From: Caldimonas manganoxidans ATCC BAA-369 | GTDB taxonomy: Bacteria; Pseudomonadota; Gammaproteobacteria; Burkholderiales; Burkholderiaceae_C | Assembly (NCBI RefSeq): GCF_000381125.1 | Contig: NZ_KB905933.1 | Span: forward strand, 123,435-187,434 | Direction of reading: 5' to 3' | DNA length: 64,000 bases | Part shown: positions 26,742-35,489 of the stretch, one piece after another | Position numbering within the stretch: position 1 is the first letter of the stretch | Layout: every line of letters begins with the position of its first letter | Notes under the pieces: model-generated | The model's input: the letters and a program-made list of their open reading frames with translations, nothing else | Database searches by the model: none | Told to the model about the DNA's origin: nothing | Made by a program: the position numbers and the translations under genes

Positions 26742-28016
26742 GTGCCGGGATTCCACGTGCCACACTTTCTCACCGTGAGCCCTACCCCCGAGCTTCCACC
26801 TGCCCTCGCCGATGCCGCAGGACACCCCTTGCGCCCGCGCGGATCGAACCAGGTCGGTTTGCGCCAGTTCAATGAGCGTGTGGTGCTGCAAGCCTTGCGC
26901 ACGCATGGCCAGCTGGCCAAAGCGGATCTGGCCCGACTCACCGGCCTGACGGCACAGACCATCGGCATGATCATCGCCCGTCTCGACGAAGACGGCTTGA
27001 TCACCCGCGGTGCACCGGTGCGAGGCCGGGTGGGGCAGCCTTCGGTGCCGATTGGCTTGAACCCCGACGGTGCCTTTGCCATCGGTATCAAGATCGCGCG
27101 TCGCAGCGCCGACTGGCTCTTGGTGGACTTCACCGGGCGGGTGCGGGAACGCATCAGCGTGGCCTATGCCTTTCCCGAGGCCCAGACCCTGTTGCCGACC
27201 ATCCGATCCAACCTCGACGAGTTGTTGCATCGGCTGGGGCCGTTGGCTGCACGGGTGGTCGGGGTGGGCGTGGCCGCGCCCTTCCAACTGGGCGGGTGGC
27301 ACCGCATGCTCGGCCTGACCGAAGCGCAATCCGACGCCTGGAACCATCTCGATCTGGCTGCCGAAGTGCAGCGCATGACCACGTTGCCGGTGAGCTTTGC
27401 CAAAGACACGGTGGCGGCGTGCGTGGCCGAGCTGCTGCAGGGCAAAGGGCGAGACGTCCACAGCTTTCTATACCTGTTTCTCGACACTTTTATCGGTGGG
27501 GGGCTGGTGTTGCATTCGCGCTTGCATCGCGGCGAGCATGGCAATGCCGGCGCGGTGGCCTCGTTGCCGCTGGCCGCCGCCGATGGCCGGGCGTCCGAGC
27601 GGCCGCCGCAGTTGCTGAGTCGGGCCTCGCTGTGGGATCTGGAGCAGCGCTTGCGCGAACATGGGCTCGATCCCATGGCCGCTTATGACGATCGTGCGCT
27701 GCAAGAACCTTGGCGCCAACATGCTCGGCAATGGCTCGACCATGCTGCGCTGGCGCTGGCTCACTGCGTGGTGTCGGGCGTGGCGTTTTTGGACCTGCCC
27801 GCCGTGGTGATCGATGGGGCGGTCGCGCCGGCCTTGCTGTCGGAGTTGATCGCCTGCACCGAGCAGGCGCTGGCCGCGTACAGCTGGGAGGGGTTGCAAG
27901 CACCGCCTCGCTTGCTGAGCGGCAGCATCGGCTCGGACGCGCGCGCGTTGGGAGGCGCCTTGTTGCCTTTGCATGCCAATTTCGCGCCCGATTGGGATGT
28001 GTTTCTGAAAGCCTGA
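26742..28016 (+). CDS. ROK-family transcriptional repressor
   Basis: Regulator of up to 424 residues. The N-terminus has a MarR-like winged HTH (VVLQALRTHGQLAKADLARLT, then GLTAQTIGMIIARLDEDGL in order), followed by a ROK sugar-binding domain with VVGVGVAAPF and DTFIGGGLVLHSRLHRGEHGNAGAV. The zinc-binding CxCGxxGCxE block of typical ROK proteins is absent; the corresponding stretch reads PPQLLSRASLWDLEQ. No ATG start is available: GTG 26742 is given, but GTG codons at 26757 and 26775 are possible. As last gene of the sugar operon it probably represses the promoter at 23245-23286 until the sugar binds, like FrcR or XylR. Confidence 0.87.
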   Translation: MPGFHVPHFLTVSPTPELPPALADAAGHPLRPRGSNQVGLRQFNERVVLQALRTHGQLAKADLARLTGLTAQTIGMIIARLDEDGLITRGAPVRGRVGQPSVPIGLNPDGAFAIGIKIARRSADWLLVDFTGRVRERISVAYAFPEAQTLLPTIRSNLDELLHRLGPLAARVVGVGVAAPFQLGGWHRMLGLTEAQSDAWNHLDLAAEVQRMTTLPVSFAKDTVAACVAELLQGKGRDVHSFLYLFLDTFIGGGLVLHSRLHRGEHGNAGAVASLPLAAADGRASERPPQLLSRASLWDLEQRLREHGLDPMAAYDDRALQEPWRQHARQWLDHAALALAHCVVSGVAFLDLPAVVIDGAVAPALLSELIACTEQALAAYSWEGLQAPPRLLSGSIGSDARALGGALLPLHANFAPDWDVFLKA

Positions 28017-28158
28017 GTCGCGGCGCGCGCCTGCCTTCCAAATGCCCCTTGCATGGCCCGCTCCTTGCGTGGCCCGTACGGGCGCGTTGCTCGGCTCGCG
28101 CCTGGGGGCCCCGCCGCGGGCGGGCGTTGTGCTCCTCCCTGAAGGTCGTGCGTGAATG

Positions 28159-29823
28159 TCAGTCGTCGTTCAGGCTGGACCAGACCGTGTCGCACTGGTG
28201 CTCGGCCGCAAACTGGGCGTGCGGTGCGATGCCTTCGCCGGAGGCCAGGTCCAAGCCCATGTAGATGGGCGCTTCGCTACGGAACGCCGGCCATGCGGGC
28301 AGGCCAGGGACATCGGGGCGGCCGTCGCGGGCGAAGCGGGTGACGTAGCGCACGATGGCCTGTTTCAGGCTCGTTTGGGCGGCATCGAGCGGGCGCGGCA
28401 TGTCGAACAGGTATTGCAGCTCTGCGGAATGGGCGGCTCCTTGTGGGAAGCTCACCGCAGGCAAGACTTCGGGAGCGCTGCGGTCCCGGAACTCATAGGC
28501 GTAGACCGCATGGCCTCTCGAGGCCAGACGCCGAGACACGTTCAGCCCGTTGCAGGCAAAGACCAGGTCGGTGCCCACGGCGGCAAAGGCAAAGCTGGCA
28601 TTGTCTTCATAGCGTGATGGGTGATAGGGGGTCGCGGCCAACGCATCGGCCAACGGTGCGGGCAGCCCCAAGCCTTGAATGGCAGCCGACAGCGTCGAGT
28701 GGGTCAGTGGTGCAGCCCCGCCCAGCTCGTTCAAGGCTGCGAACAGGCGGTATTCGTCGCGCGTGCTGCCTTGCATCACCGGCACGGCGTGGTGGGTGCC
28801 TGCCCAAATCTTTTGGCGCACCGAGGCGTCGAGCACCCGGCCGTCCACGCTGGGCACCGGGCCGCGCGGGTAGACGGTCATTTGAGCACCGAGCAAGGCC
28901 TGCACCGGCAGGCTGCGCAGGCATTCGACCGTGCTGGTGTCGCAGGCCGGGCCGCCTGCGCCCGTGACCAGGCCCATCGCGGTCTGGGCCAAGGAGCGGC
29001 CCTTGTCTTCGGACAGGCTCAGCGTGTCTTGGAGATCCAGGCCATAGGCGCCGCTCATCACGATGGCTTTGTGAAACAGCCCGGCCGATGCGGGCGCGGC
29101 CAAGTGCGACAGCACGCTGAAGCCGCCCGCCGACTCGCCGAAGATCGTGACGTTGCGGGGGTCGCCCCCGAAGGCGGCGATGTTGTCGCGCACCCAGCGC
29201 AAGGCGGCTTGCTGGTCCATCAGTCCGTAGTTGCCGGAATGCCCGCCTTGCTCGGCGCTGAGGGCCGGGTGAGCCATGAAACCCAAGGCGCCCAAGCGAT
29301 AGTTCAATGTGACCACGACCACCTGCTGCGCCACGAGGCTCGACACATCGGGGTAGCCGGCGCTGGTGCCGAGGTAGAACGCCCCGCCGTGGATCCATAC
29401 CATCACGGGATGCGGTCCGGGGGCGGTCGGCCGAAAGACATTGAGCGTGAGGCAGTCTTCGTTCACGGTCGGCTCGCTCGTCCCGAAGGCGCTGGCAGGC
29501 TGCGCGCAGGCCGGACCGAAATTCGTGGCTGGCCGCTCACCGGTCCAGGGCGTGGGAGGCTGCGGGGGGCGCCAGCGCAGCGCCCCGACAGGGGCGGCGG
29601 CATAGGGAATGCCTTTGAACTGCACCATGGAGCGGTTGCCGTCGAGCTGGCCGCGCACGGCCCCGGCGCTCGTCAGGGCCTGTGTCGGATCGGGCGGCGC
29701 CGTTGGGCGGTCGCCGCCCCCGCAGGCCGCCAGCGTGAGCATCAGCACCACAGTGCAGCAGCGCCGCATGTGGCGGCGCACGAGAGAAAGTTGACGATAC
29801 ATGGCGGTGTCTTGGGTCATCAT
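28159..29823 (-). CDS. Type B carboxylesterase, predicted lipoprotein
   Basis: Alpha/beta-hydrolase of 554 residues in the carboxylesterase B / para-nitrobenzyl esterase family. The nucleophile Ser231 is in FGESAGGFS, the oxyanion motif is VWIHGGAFYLG, the acidic residue is expected in GSTRDEYRLF, and the His in QGAAHSAELQYLF. The N-terminus has a hydrophobic leader with lipobox LAACGGG (Cys34), so it is probably attached to a membrane facing the periplasm. ATG 29823 is used, but ATG 29802 or the ATG before RRCCTVV would give a more normal leader. It is convergent with the ROK gene and divergent from the deaminase gene. The natural ester substrate is unknown. Confidence 0.9.
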   Translation of the reverse strand: MMTQDTAMYRQLSLVRRHMRRCCTVVLMLTLAACGGGDRPTAPPDPTQALTSAGAVRGQLDGNRSMVQFKGIPYAAAPVGALRWRPPQPPTPWTGERPATNFGPACAQPASAFGTSEPTVNEDCLTLNVFRPTAPGPHPVMVWIHGGAFYLGTSAGYPDVSSLVAQQVVVVTLNYRLGALGFMAHPALSAEQGGHSGNYGLMDQQAALRWVRDNIAAFGGDPRNVTIFGESAGGFSVLSHLAAPASAGLFHKAIVMSGAYGLDLQDTLSLSEDKGRSLAQTAMGLVTGAGGPACDTSTVECLRSLPVQALLGAQMTVYPRGPVPSVDGRVLDASVRQKIWAGTHHAVPVMQGSTRDEYRLFAALNELGGAAPLTHSTLSAAIQGLGLPAPLADALAATPYHPSRYEDNASFAFAAVGTDLVFACNGLNVSRRLASRGHAVYAYEFRDRSAPEVLPAVSFPQGAAHSAELQYLFDMPRPLDAAQTSLKQAIVRYVTRFARDGRPDVPGLPAWPAFRSEAPIYMGLDLASGEGIAPHAQFAAEHQCDTVWSSLNDD

Positions 29824-29961
29824 CGTGCCGTCGTGGGCGGGGCTTGCGGCATGATTCCATCGCCGGGTGCGACCGCGGTGTCACCTGGGCGGCGGGGCGA
29901 ACCCGCACCCCGGCCGTCACCCGTGCGACAGTTGAGTCCTGTGCCCTGTGAGAACCCAACC

Positions 29962-31008
29962 ATGACCACCCCACCGACTCTGCCCGCCGATGCGATGGCT
30001 CAGCTGCTGCGCGACATGCCCAAGGCTGAGCTGCACATTCACATCGAAGGCTCTTTGGAGCCCGAGCTCATCTTCGAGCTGGCCCAGCGCAATGGCGTTG
30101 CGCTGGCGTACCCCGATGTCCAGAGCCTGCGAAAGGCCTATGCCTTCACCGATCTGCAGAGCTTTCTCGACATCTACTACGCTGGGGCCAGTGTGTTACT
30201 GAAGGAGGAGGATTTCTTTGACATGGCCATGGCCTATTTCCGCCGGGCCGTGGCCGACGGCATCGTCCATGCCGAGGTGTTCTTCGATCCGCAAACCCAC
30301 ACCGCGCGTGGCGTGTCTTTCGAGACGGTGATGCGTGGGTTGACACGGGCGCGTGAGACCGCTGAGCGGGAGCTGGGCTTGAGCAGCGCCTACATCATGT
30401 GCTTTTTGCGGCATCTCAGCGAAGACGAGGCGTTCGAGACACTCGAGCAGGCTTTGCCTTGGCGCGACCATTTCATCGGGGTGGGCCTGGACAGCAGCGA
30501 GCGCGGCCATCCGCCGGAAAAGTTCGCACGGGTATTTGCACGCTGCCGTGAGCTGGGTTTGCATCTGGTGGCCCATGCGGGCGAGGAAGGCCCCGCGGCC
30601 TATGTGCGCAGTGCGCTCGACGTGTTGAAGGTCGAGCGCATCGACCATGGGGTGCGGGCCCTGGAGGATGCCGATTTGGTGCGGCGCCTGGCGCGCGAGC
30701 GTGTGCCGCTGACGGTGTGTCCGCTGTCCAATGTCAAGCTGTGTGTCGTCGACCGGCTGGCCGACCACCCGCTGGGCCAGTTGCTGGCCTCGGGCCTGAT
30801 GGCCACCGTGAATTCCGACGATCCGGCGTATTTCGGGGGCTATTTGCACCAGAACTTCGTCGAGACCTTCGCGGCCTTGCCTTCGCTGCAGCTGCGCGAT
30901 GCGTATGCCCTGGCGCGCAACAGCCTGGAGGCCAGCTTTGCCGATGCGTCGGCCAAAGCGCGCTGGATCGAACGGCTCGATGCATGCTTTGCCAGCCACA
31001 GCGGTTGA
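29962..31008 (+). CDS. Adenine/adenosine deaminase
   Basis: Zinc enzyme of 348 residues in the adenosine deaminase family. Metal ligands are His25 and His27 (KAELHIHIEGS), His205 with catalytic Glu208 (AHAGEE), His229 (IDHGVR) and Asp286 in NSDDPAYFGGY. The blocks FFDPQTHTARGV, IMCFLRHLSE and GLDSSERGHPPEKF are those of the proteobacterial subgroup shown for Pseudomonas PA0148 to deaminate adenine rather than adenosine, so adenine to hypoxanthine is the better guess. ATG 29962 fits the family start; the in-frame extension upstream runs over the esterase gene and is not used. It links functionally to the purine module at the start of the window. Confidence 0.9.
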   Translation: MTTPPTLPADAMAQLLRDMPKAELHIHIEGSLEPELIFELAQRNGVALAYPDVQSLRKAYAFTDLQSFLDIYYAGASVLLKEEDFFDMAMAYFRRAVADGIVHAEVFFDPQTHTARGVSFETVMRGLTRARETAERELGLSSAYIMCFLRHLSEDEAFETLEQALPWRDHFIGVGLDSSERGHPPEKFARVFARCRELGLHLVAHAGEEGPAAYVRSALDVLKVERIDHGVRALEDADLVRRLARERVPLTVCPLSNVKLCVVDRLADHPLGQLLASGLMATVNSDDPAYFGGYLHQNFVETFAALPSLQLRDAYALARNSLEASFADASAKARWIERLDACFASHSG

Positions 31009-31068
31009 TCGCTGGCTGAGCGGCAGGGGGGTGGCGGCGCAGCGGCGTGTAGTCCGAGGGCGCGGCTT

Positions 31069-31926
31069 TCAATGGGCTGCCTGGCAGCCCAAGGCCTGTG
31101 CCAGTCGATGGGCCTCGGGGCCGAAGGCGTAAGCATCCATGGCCAGGCACCCGTAGGTCACGCCGGCGTGGATGCGTACCGGCGCGGCATGGCGTCCGCC
31201 GGCGCCGGCGGGCACGTAAAACGGCAGCCAGTGCTCGTCGGTCGGGTGCATCAGGGCGGCATGCGGCGCCTGCTGCCGGTATTCGAGCAGTGCGCTCCAG
31301 TCGCGGGCCTGCGTGCGTTGCCACACCCAATCCCGAAAGGCGGCGCACTCGGCGGTCTCGGTCCGGTCTTCGATGCGGCCGCCGCCAAGGGCCAGTGACA
31401 GATTGTGGGTGAGGCTGCCGGTGCCCAGGATCCACACGCCTTGCCGGGTCAGGGGAGCCAGCGCCTGCCCGATGGCCCAGTGCATGGCGGGCGCAGCCTC
31501 CGAGGGCACCAGCGACAGCGGCACGATGGGCACGTCGGCCTTCGGCCAGGCATGGATCAGGGGCGTCCAGATGCCGTGATCGAGCCCGCCCTCGGCCAGC
31601 ACGCGGTGCGCGATGCCTGCCTGACGGAGGCAGTCCGAGGCGGCTTGGGCCACGGCAGGGTCGCCCGGTGCGTCGTAGCGCAGTTCGTACAGCGCCTGGG
31701 GAAAGCCCCAAAAATCGTGAATGGTGCTGTGCCGCGCTGCGGCCAGCAGCACGGGCTCGCGGGTGGTGGTGTGCGCCGAGACGGCAAGGATGGCGCGTGG
31801 CCGCCCGAAGGCCTGCTCCAGCACGGGCCCCAGGCGGCGGAAGAAGGCGCCGGTGTCACCGGGGTGCACAGCGATCAGCGGCGAGCCGTGAGACAGAAAG
31901 ATCGGCGGCAGGGTCGAGGTCGTCAT
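31069..31926 (-). CDS. DODA-type extradiol dioxygenase (LigB superfamily)
   Basis: Iron(II)-dependent ring-cleavage family protein, 285 residues, similar to E. coli YgiD and plant DOPA 4,5-dioxygenase. Visible family blocks are PPIFLSHGSPLIAVHPG with the first His, ILAVSAHTTTREP, IHDFWGFPQALYELRYDAPG, GGLDHGIWTPLIHAWP and GTGSLTHNLSL with further metal and acid-base His residues, then HPTDEHWLPFYVPAGA. ATG 31926 matches the family N-terminus. It is convergent with the deaminase gene and divergent from the FtsX-like permease gene. The physiological catechol is unknown. Confidence 0.9.
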   Translation of the reverse strand: MTTSTLPPIFLSHGSPLIAVHPGDTGAFFRRLGPVLEQAFGRPRAILAVSAHTTTREPVLLAAARHSTIHDFWGFPQALYELRYDAPGDPAVAQAASDCLRQAGIAHRVLAEGGLDHGIWTPLIHAWPKADVPIVPLSLVPSEAAPAMHWAIGQALAPLTRQGVWILGTGSLTHNLSLALGGGRIEDRTETAECAAFRDWVWQRTQARDWSALLEYRQQAPHAALMHPTDEHWLPFYVPAGAGGRHAAPVRIHAGVTYGCLAMDAYAFGPEAHRLAQALGCQAAH

Positions 31927-32084
31927 CCGCGCAGTGAAGCATGTGGCCGGCGGCTTGGGATTGAGTCGGCTTGATGATCGCATTCAGAACCGTTCACAAC
32001 CGTGGCCGCGTCTGGCCTTGCCAAAAGACCCCAGGGTGGTGCCCGGCCCCGGGCTCGGCTATCGTTGCCGACGATCGAACTCCG

Positions 32085-34622
32085 ATGTCTACCATGTTGC
32101 CGTCCGTGGTGTCTCTTGCCCTGCGTCAGACCTGGCGCGACTTTCGCGCGGGGGAGTTGCGGTTGTTGGTGGTGGCCGTGATGCTGGCCGTGGCAGCGCT
32201 CACCGCGGTGAGCTTTTTTGCCGACCGGCTCAGAAGCGGCCTGCAGCGCGATGCGGCTCAGCTTCTGGGGGGCGATGCCATCGTGGCCAGCGACCACCCC
32301 ACGCCGCAGGCATTCGTCGAACGCGCGCACGCGCAGGGCTTGCGTGTGGCCCGCACGGTGACCTTTCCCAGCATGGCGCGCGCGCCGCAAGCGCGCGGTG
32401 GGGCGACCCGGCTGGTGGCGGTCAAGGCCGTGAGCGAGGGCTACCCGCTGCGTGGCCGCGTGCGCATTGCCCCTGCGCCCGGCCAAGCCGATGCAGCCGC
32501 CCAGGGAGGGCCTGAGCAGGGCAGCGTGTGGGTCGATGCGGCCTTGCTCGAAGCCTTGCAGCTGAGCGTGGGCGACATGTTGCTGCTGGGGGAAGCCGCG
32601 TTGCGCATCGACCGCGTGATCACGCTCGAACCCGATCGAGGGGCAGGCTTCATGGCCTTCGCACCGCGGGTGATGCTGCATGAGGCCGACCTGGCGGCCA
32701 CCGCGCTGATTCAGCCGGCCAGCCGAGTCACGTATCGGTTGGCCGTGGCTGCGCCGCCGGGGCGGGAGTCCGAGGTTGCACGCTACCTCGCTTGGGCGCA
32801 TTCCTATCTCGAAACGCAGGGACTGCGTGGCGTGCGTCTGGAGTCCCTGGACAACGGCCGCCCCGAGATGCGCCAGACCTTGGATCGTGCCGAACGCTTC
32901 CTGAACTTGGTCGCGCTGCTGGCAGCCTTGCTGGCAGCGGTGGCCGTGGGCATTGCCGCGCGGGACTTCGCTTCTGGCCACCTGGACGACTGCGCGATGC
33001 TGCGGGTGCTGGGGCTGCCACAGCGCGCCATCGCTTGGAGCTATGCCCTGGAGTTCGGCGTCGTGGGGGCCGTGGCCAGCGTGCTGGGCGTGATGGTGGG
33101 CTATGCCGTGCACCATGTCTTCGTGGTCCTGTTGAGTGACCTGATCGAGGCCACCTTGCCGGCGGCCAGCCTGTGGCCTGTCATCTTTGGCCTGGGGGTG
33201 GGCTTGACCTTGTTGTGCGCATTCGGCCTGCCGCCGGTGTTGCAGCTGGCTCAGGTGCCGGCGTTGCGCGTCATCCGCCGCGAGATGGGGGAACTGCGAC
33301 CGGCTTCTCTGAGCGTGCTGGTCGCCGGGGCTTTGGGCTTTGCCGCCTTGTTGGTGGCCGCCTCCAGCGATGTGCGCTTGGGTCTGATTGCCGTTGGGGG
33401 CTTTGCCGCGGCGATGGCATCGTTCGCCTTGGCGGGCTGGTTGGCCGTGCAACTGTTGCGCCGCACCGTGGTGTCCATGCAGGTGCCGCGCTGGCTGCGC
33501 CTGGCCACGCGCCAAGTGGCTGCCCGTCCCGGCTTTGCCGTGCTGCAGGTCTGTGCCCTGGCCGTGGGATTGCTGGCGCTGGTGCTGTTGGTGTTGCTGC
33601 GCACCGACCTGATTGCCAGTTGGCGCCAGGCCACGCCGCCGGATGCGCCCAATCGGTTCGTGATCAACATCCAGCCGGAGCAGGCCGAGTCCTTCCGGGA
33701 ACGGCTCACGCAGGCCGGCGTGCAGGGCTTCGACTGGTATCCGATGATTCGCGGTCGGCTCATCAGCATCAACGGAAGGCCGGTGAGCCCCGAGGACTAT
33801 ACGGAGGAGCGTGCACGCCGTTTGGTCGATCGTGAGTTCAACCTCAGCCATGCCGCGGACATGCCCCGGCACAATGTGTTGGCCGCCGGCCAATGGGTGC
33901 CCGAGGCCGCCGACGAGATCAGCGTCGAGGAAGGGCTGGCGCGGACCCTCGGTCTGCGTCTGGGCGACGTGCTGGTCTTCGATGTGGCCGGCATGCCGGT
34001 GCAGGCCCGCATCACCAGTCTGCGCCGCGTCGATTGGGCGTCGATGCGTGTGAACTTCTTTGCGATGTTTCCGCGCAGCCGCATGGACGAATTGCCGACC
34101 ACCTACATCGCGGCATTCCGGGCGCCGCCGCAGCCCGGCTTCGACCATGCGTTGATCCAGGAGTTTCCCAACATCACCAATGTGGATGTTTCGGCGTCGA
34201 TCGCGCAGGTGCAGCGGGTCCTCGACCAGGTCATTCGTGCCGTGGAGTTCTTGTTCGGCTTCACGCTGGCGGCCGGGGTGGTGGTGCTGTTTGCCGCCGT
34301 GGTGGCCACCCGCCAGGCCCGTGAGCGGGAGTTCGCGGTGATGCGGGCGATGGGGGCGGGGCGTCGCTTGCTGTCACAGGTGCAGCGTGCCGAGCTGATC
34401 GGGGTGGGGGCGTTGGCAGGTGCCTTGGCCGCGGGGGCCGCCATCGCCGTGGGCTGGGCCTTGGCCCGGTATGCCTTCGAATTCCATTGGGCGCCTTCAC
34501 CCTGGGTGCCGCTGGCGGGCATGGGGGCCGGTGCCGGGTTGGCCTTGGCCGCTGGATGGTGGGGCTTGCGCGAGGTGTTGCGCCGACCGGTCGTCGAAAC
34601 GCTGCGTCGGGCGGCGCAGTAG
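32085..34622 (+). CDS. FtsX-like ABC permease (YbbP type) without adjacent ATPase
   Basis: Inner-membrane protein of 845 residues in the YbbP/FtsX-like permease group. It has an N-terminal helix (LLVVAVMLAVAALTAVSFFA), a large periplasmic MacB-like domain (about 55-255), a helix cluster around 260-460, a second periplasmic part (about 500-700), and three C-terminal helices with REREFAVMRAMGAGRRL between them. Such permeases work as mechanotransducers or in lipoprotein and envelope traffic with a LolD-like ATPase (YbbA). No ATPase gene is beside it. ATG 32085 is chosen; an upstream extension to 31971 enters the divergent promoter region. The 158-base gap to the dioxygenase gene should hold both promoters. 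Confidence 0.88.
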   Translation: MSTMLPSVVSLALRQTWRDFRAGELRLLVVAVMLAVAALTAVSFFADRLRSGLQRDAAQLLGGDAIVASDHPTPQAFVERAHAQGLRVARTVTFPSMARAPQARGGATRLVAVKAVSEGYPLRGRVRIAPAPGQADAAAQGGPEQGSVWVDAALLEALQLSVGDMLLLGEAALRIDRVITLEPDRGAGFMAFAPRVMLHEADLAATALIQPASRVTYRLAVAAPPGRESEVARYLAWAHSYLETQGLRGVRLESLDNGRPEMRQTLDRAERFLNLVALLAALLAAVAVGIAARDFASGHLDDCAMLRVLGLPQRAIAWSYALEFGVVGAVASVLGVMVGYAVHHVFVVLLSDLIEATLPAASLWPVIFGLGVGLTLLCAFGLPPVLQLAQVPALRVIRREMGELRPASLSVLVAGALGFAALLVAASSDVRLGLIAVGGFAAAMASFALAGWLAVQLLRRTVVSMQVPRWLRLATRQVAARPGFAVLQVCALAVGLLALVLLVLLRTDLIASWRQATPPDAPNRFVINIQPEQAESFRERLTQAGVQGFDWYPMIRGRLISINGRPVSPEDYTEERARRLVDREFNLSHAADMPRHNVLAAGQWVPEAADEISVEEGLARTLGLRLGDVLVFDVAGMPVQARITSLRRVDWASMRVNFFAMFPRSRMDELPTTYIAAFRAPPQPGFDHALIQEFPNITNVDVSASIAQVQRVLDQVIRAVEFLFGFTLAAGVVVLFAAVVATRQAREREFAVMRAMGAGRRLLSQVQRAELIGVGALAGALAAGAAIAVGWALARYAFEFHWAPSPWVPLAGMGAGAGLALAAGWWGLREVLRRPVVETLRRAAQ

Positions 34623-34753
34623 CACTCCAATAGCGCTCAAGTCGGGCGTCGAGGTGCCGATATGCAGGGCTATGGCCGTCCATTTCTCGGGGGTGCCCTC
34701 CTAGGCCTCGCTGCTAGACTGGACCTTACCTTCGCGTTCCCACTCCACAGACT

Positions 34754-35485
34754 GTGCCTGCCGCCATCTCGACCGATGCGCTATGCCTGACCGAGCTCAA
34801 GCTCGACCAGGCGCTGAGTCTGCTTCAACAGGCGGGCTACCCCTTGCCCTCCCTGACCGACGCGCCCGCGGTCGTCGCGTTGCAGGCCATCATCGATGGC
34901 TTGTGCGATTTGTCGCTGCGCGACGCCCTCACCGGTCTGGCCAATCGCCGCCATTTTCGAGCGGTGCTCGAACGAGAGATCGATCGCGTGGCGCGCACGG
35001 GCGAATCGGCGCTGCTGCTGGTGGTCGACATCGACCATTTCAAACACGTCAACGACACCCATGGTCATGCGGCCGGAGACTTGGTCATCCAAGCGGTCGG
35101 CCAGCGCTTGGCCGAGTGCGTGCGTCCGATGGACACGGTGGCGCGATTCGGCGGCGAAGAGTTTGCGATGGTATTGCCCAACTGCCACCCGGCCTATGGT
35201 GAGGTCGTGGCCGAGCGCATCCGCCGTTCGATCGAAAGCTGCGCCATTCGCTTGCCTTCGGGCCAGGAGATCCATGTGACGGTCAGCATCGGTGGTGCGT
35301 TCGCCCCCCAGTGGGTGCGCTCCTCGGCAGCCTTGTGGACCGAGCGCGCCGATTTGCAGCTCTATTGCGCAAAGACGGAGGGACGCAACCGGGTGTGCCT
35401 CGAGAAATCGGTGGTCAGCAGTGTCAGCCGTGAAGAAAAGTCCATGCTGTTCGGTGTGACGTCCTGGGATGACAGCCTTGAGTGA
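34754..35485 (+). CDS. Diguanylate cyclase (GGDEF protein)
   Basis: Cytoplasmic c-di-GMP synthase of 243 residues. After a short N-terminal helical region (about 1-50) lies one GGDEF domain with DALTGLANRRHF, DIDHFKHVNDTHGHAAGD and the active-site RFGGEEF (131-137). The product-inhibition site RxxD is intact (RPMD, 124-127), so enzyme activity and feedback control are both predicted. There is no sensor or membrane domain. The start is GTG 34754; no better ATG is in frame before the domain. It lies 131 bases after the permease gene, and its end meets the start of the FleN-like ATPase gene, so the two are probably cotranscribed. Confidence 0.92.
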   Translation: MPAAISTDALCLTELKLDQALSLLQQAGYPLPSLTDAPAVVALQAIIDGLCDLSLRDALTGLANRRHFRAVLEREIDRVARTGESALLLVVDIDHFKHVNDTHGHAAGDLVIQAVGQRLAECVRPMDTVARFGGEEFAMVLPNCHPAYGEVVAERIRRSIESCAIRLPSGQEIHVTVSIGGAFAPQWVRSSAALWTERADLQLYCAKTEGRNRVCLEKSVVSSVSREEKSMLFGVTSWDDSLE

Positions 35486-35489
35486 AGCC

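Noticed and set aside
28621..29961. Long N-terminal extension of the adenine/adenosine deaminase frame
   Set aside because: It lies over the esterase gene on the other strand and has no similarity to the deaminase family, which begins at 29962.
31923..34148. Minus-strand frame of 741 codons opposite the FtsX-like gene
   Set aside because: Composition is Gln/His/Arg-rich with no recognisable fold; the plus strand has a clear permease.
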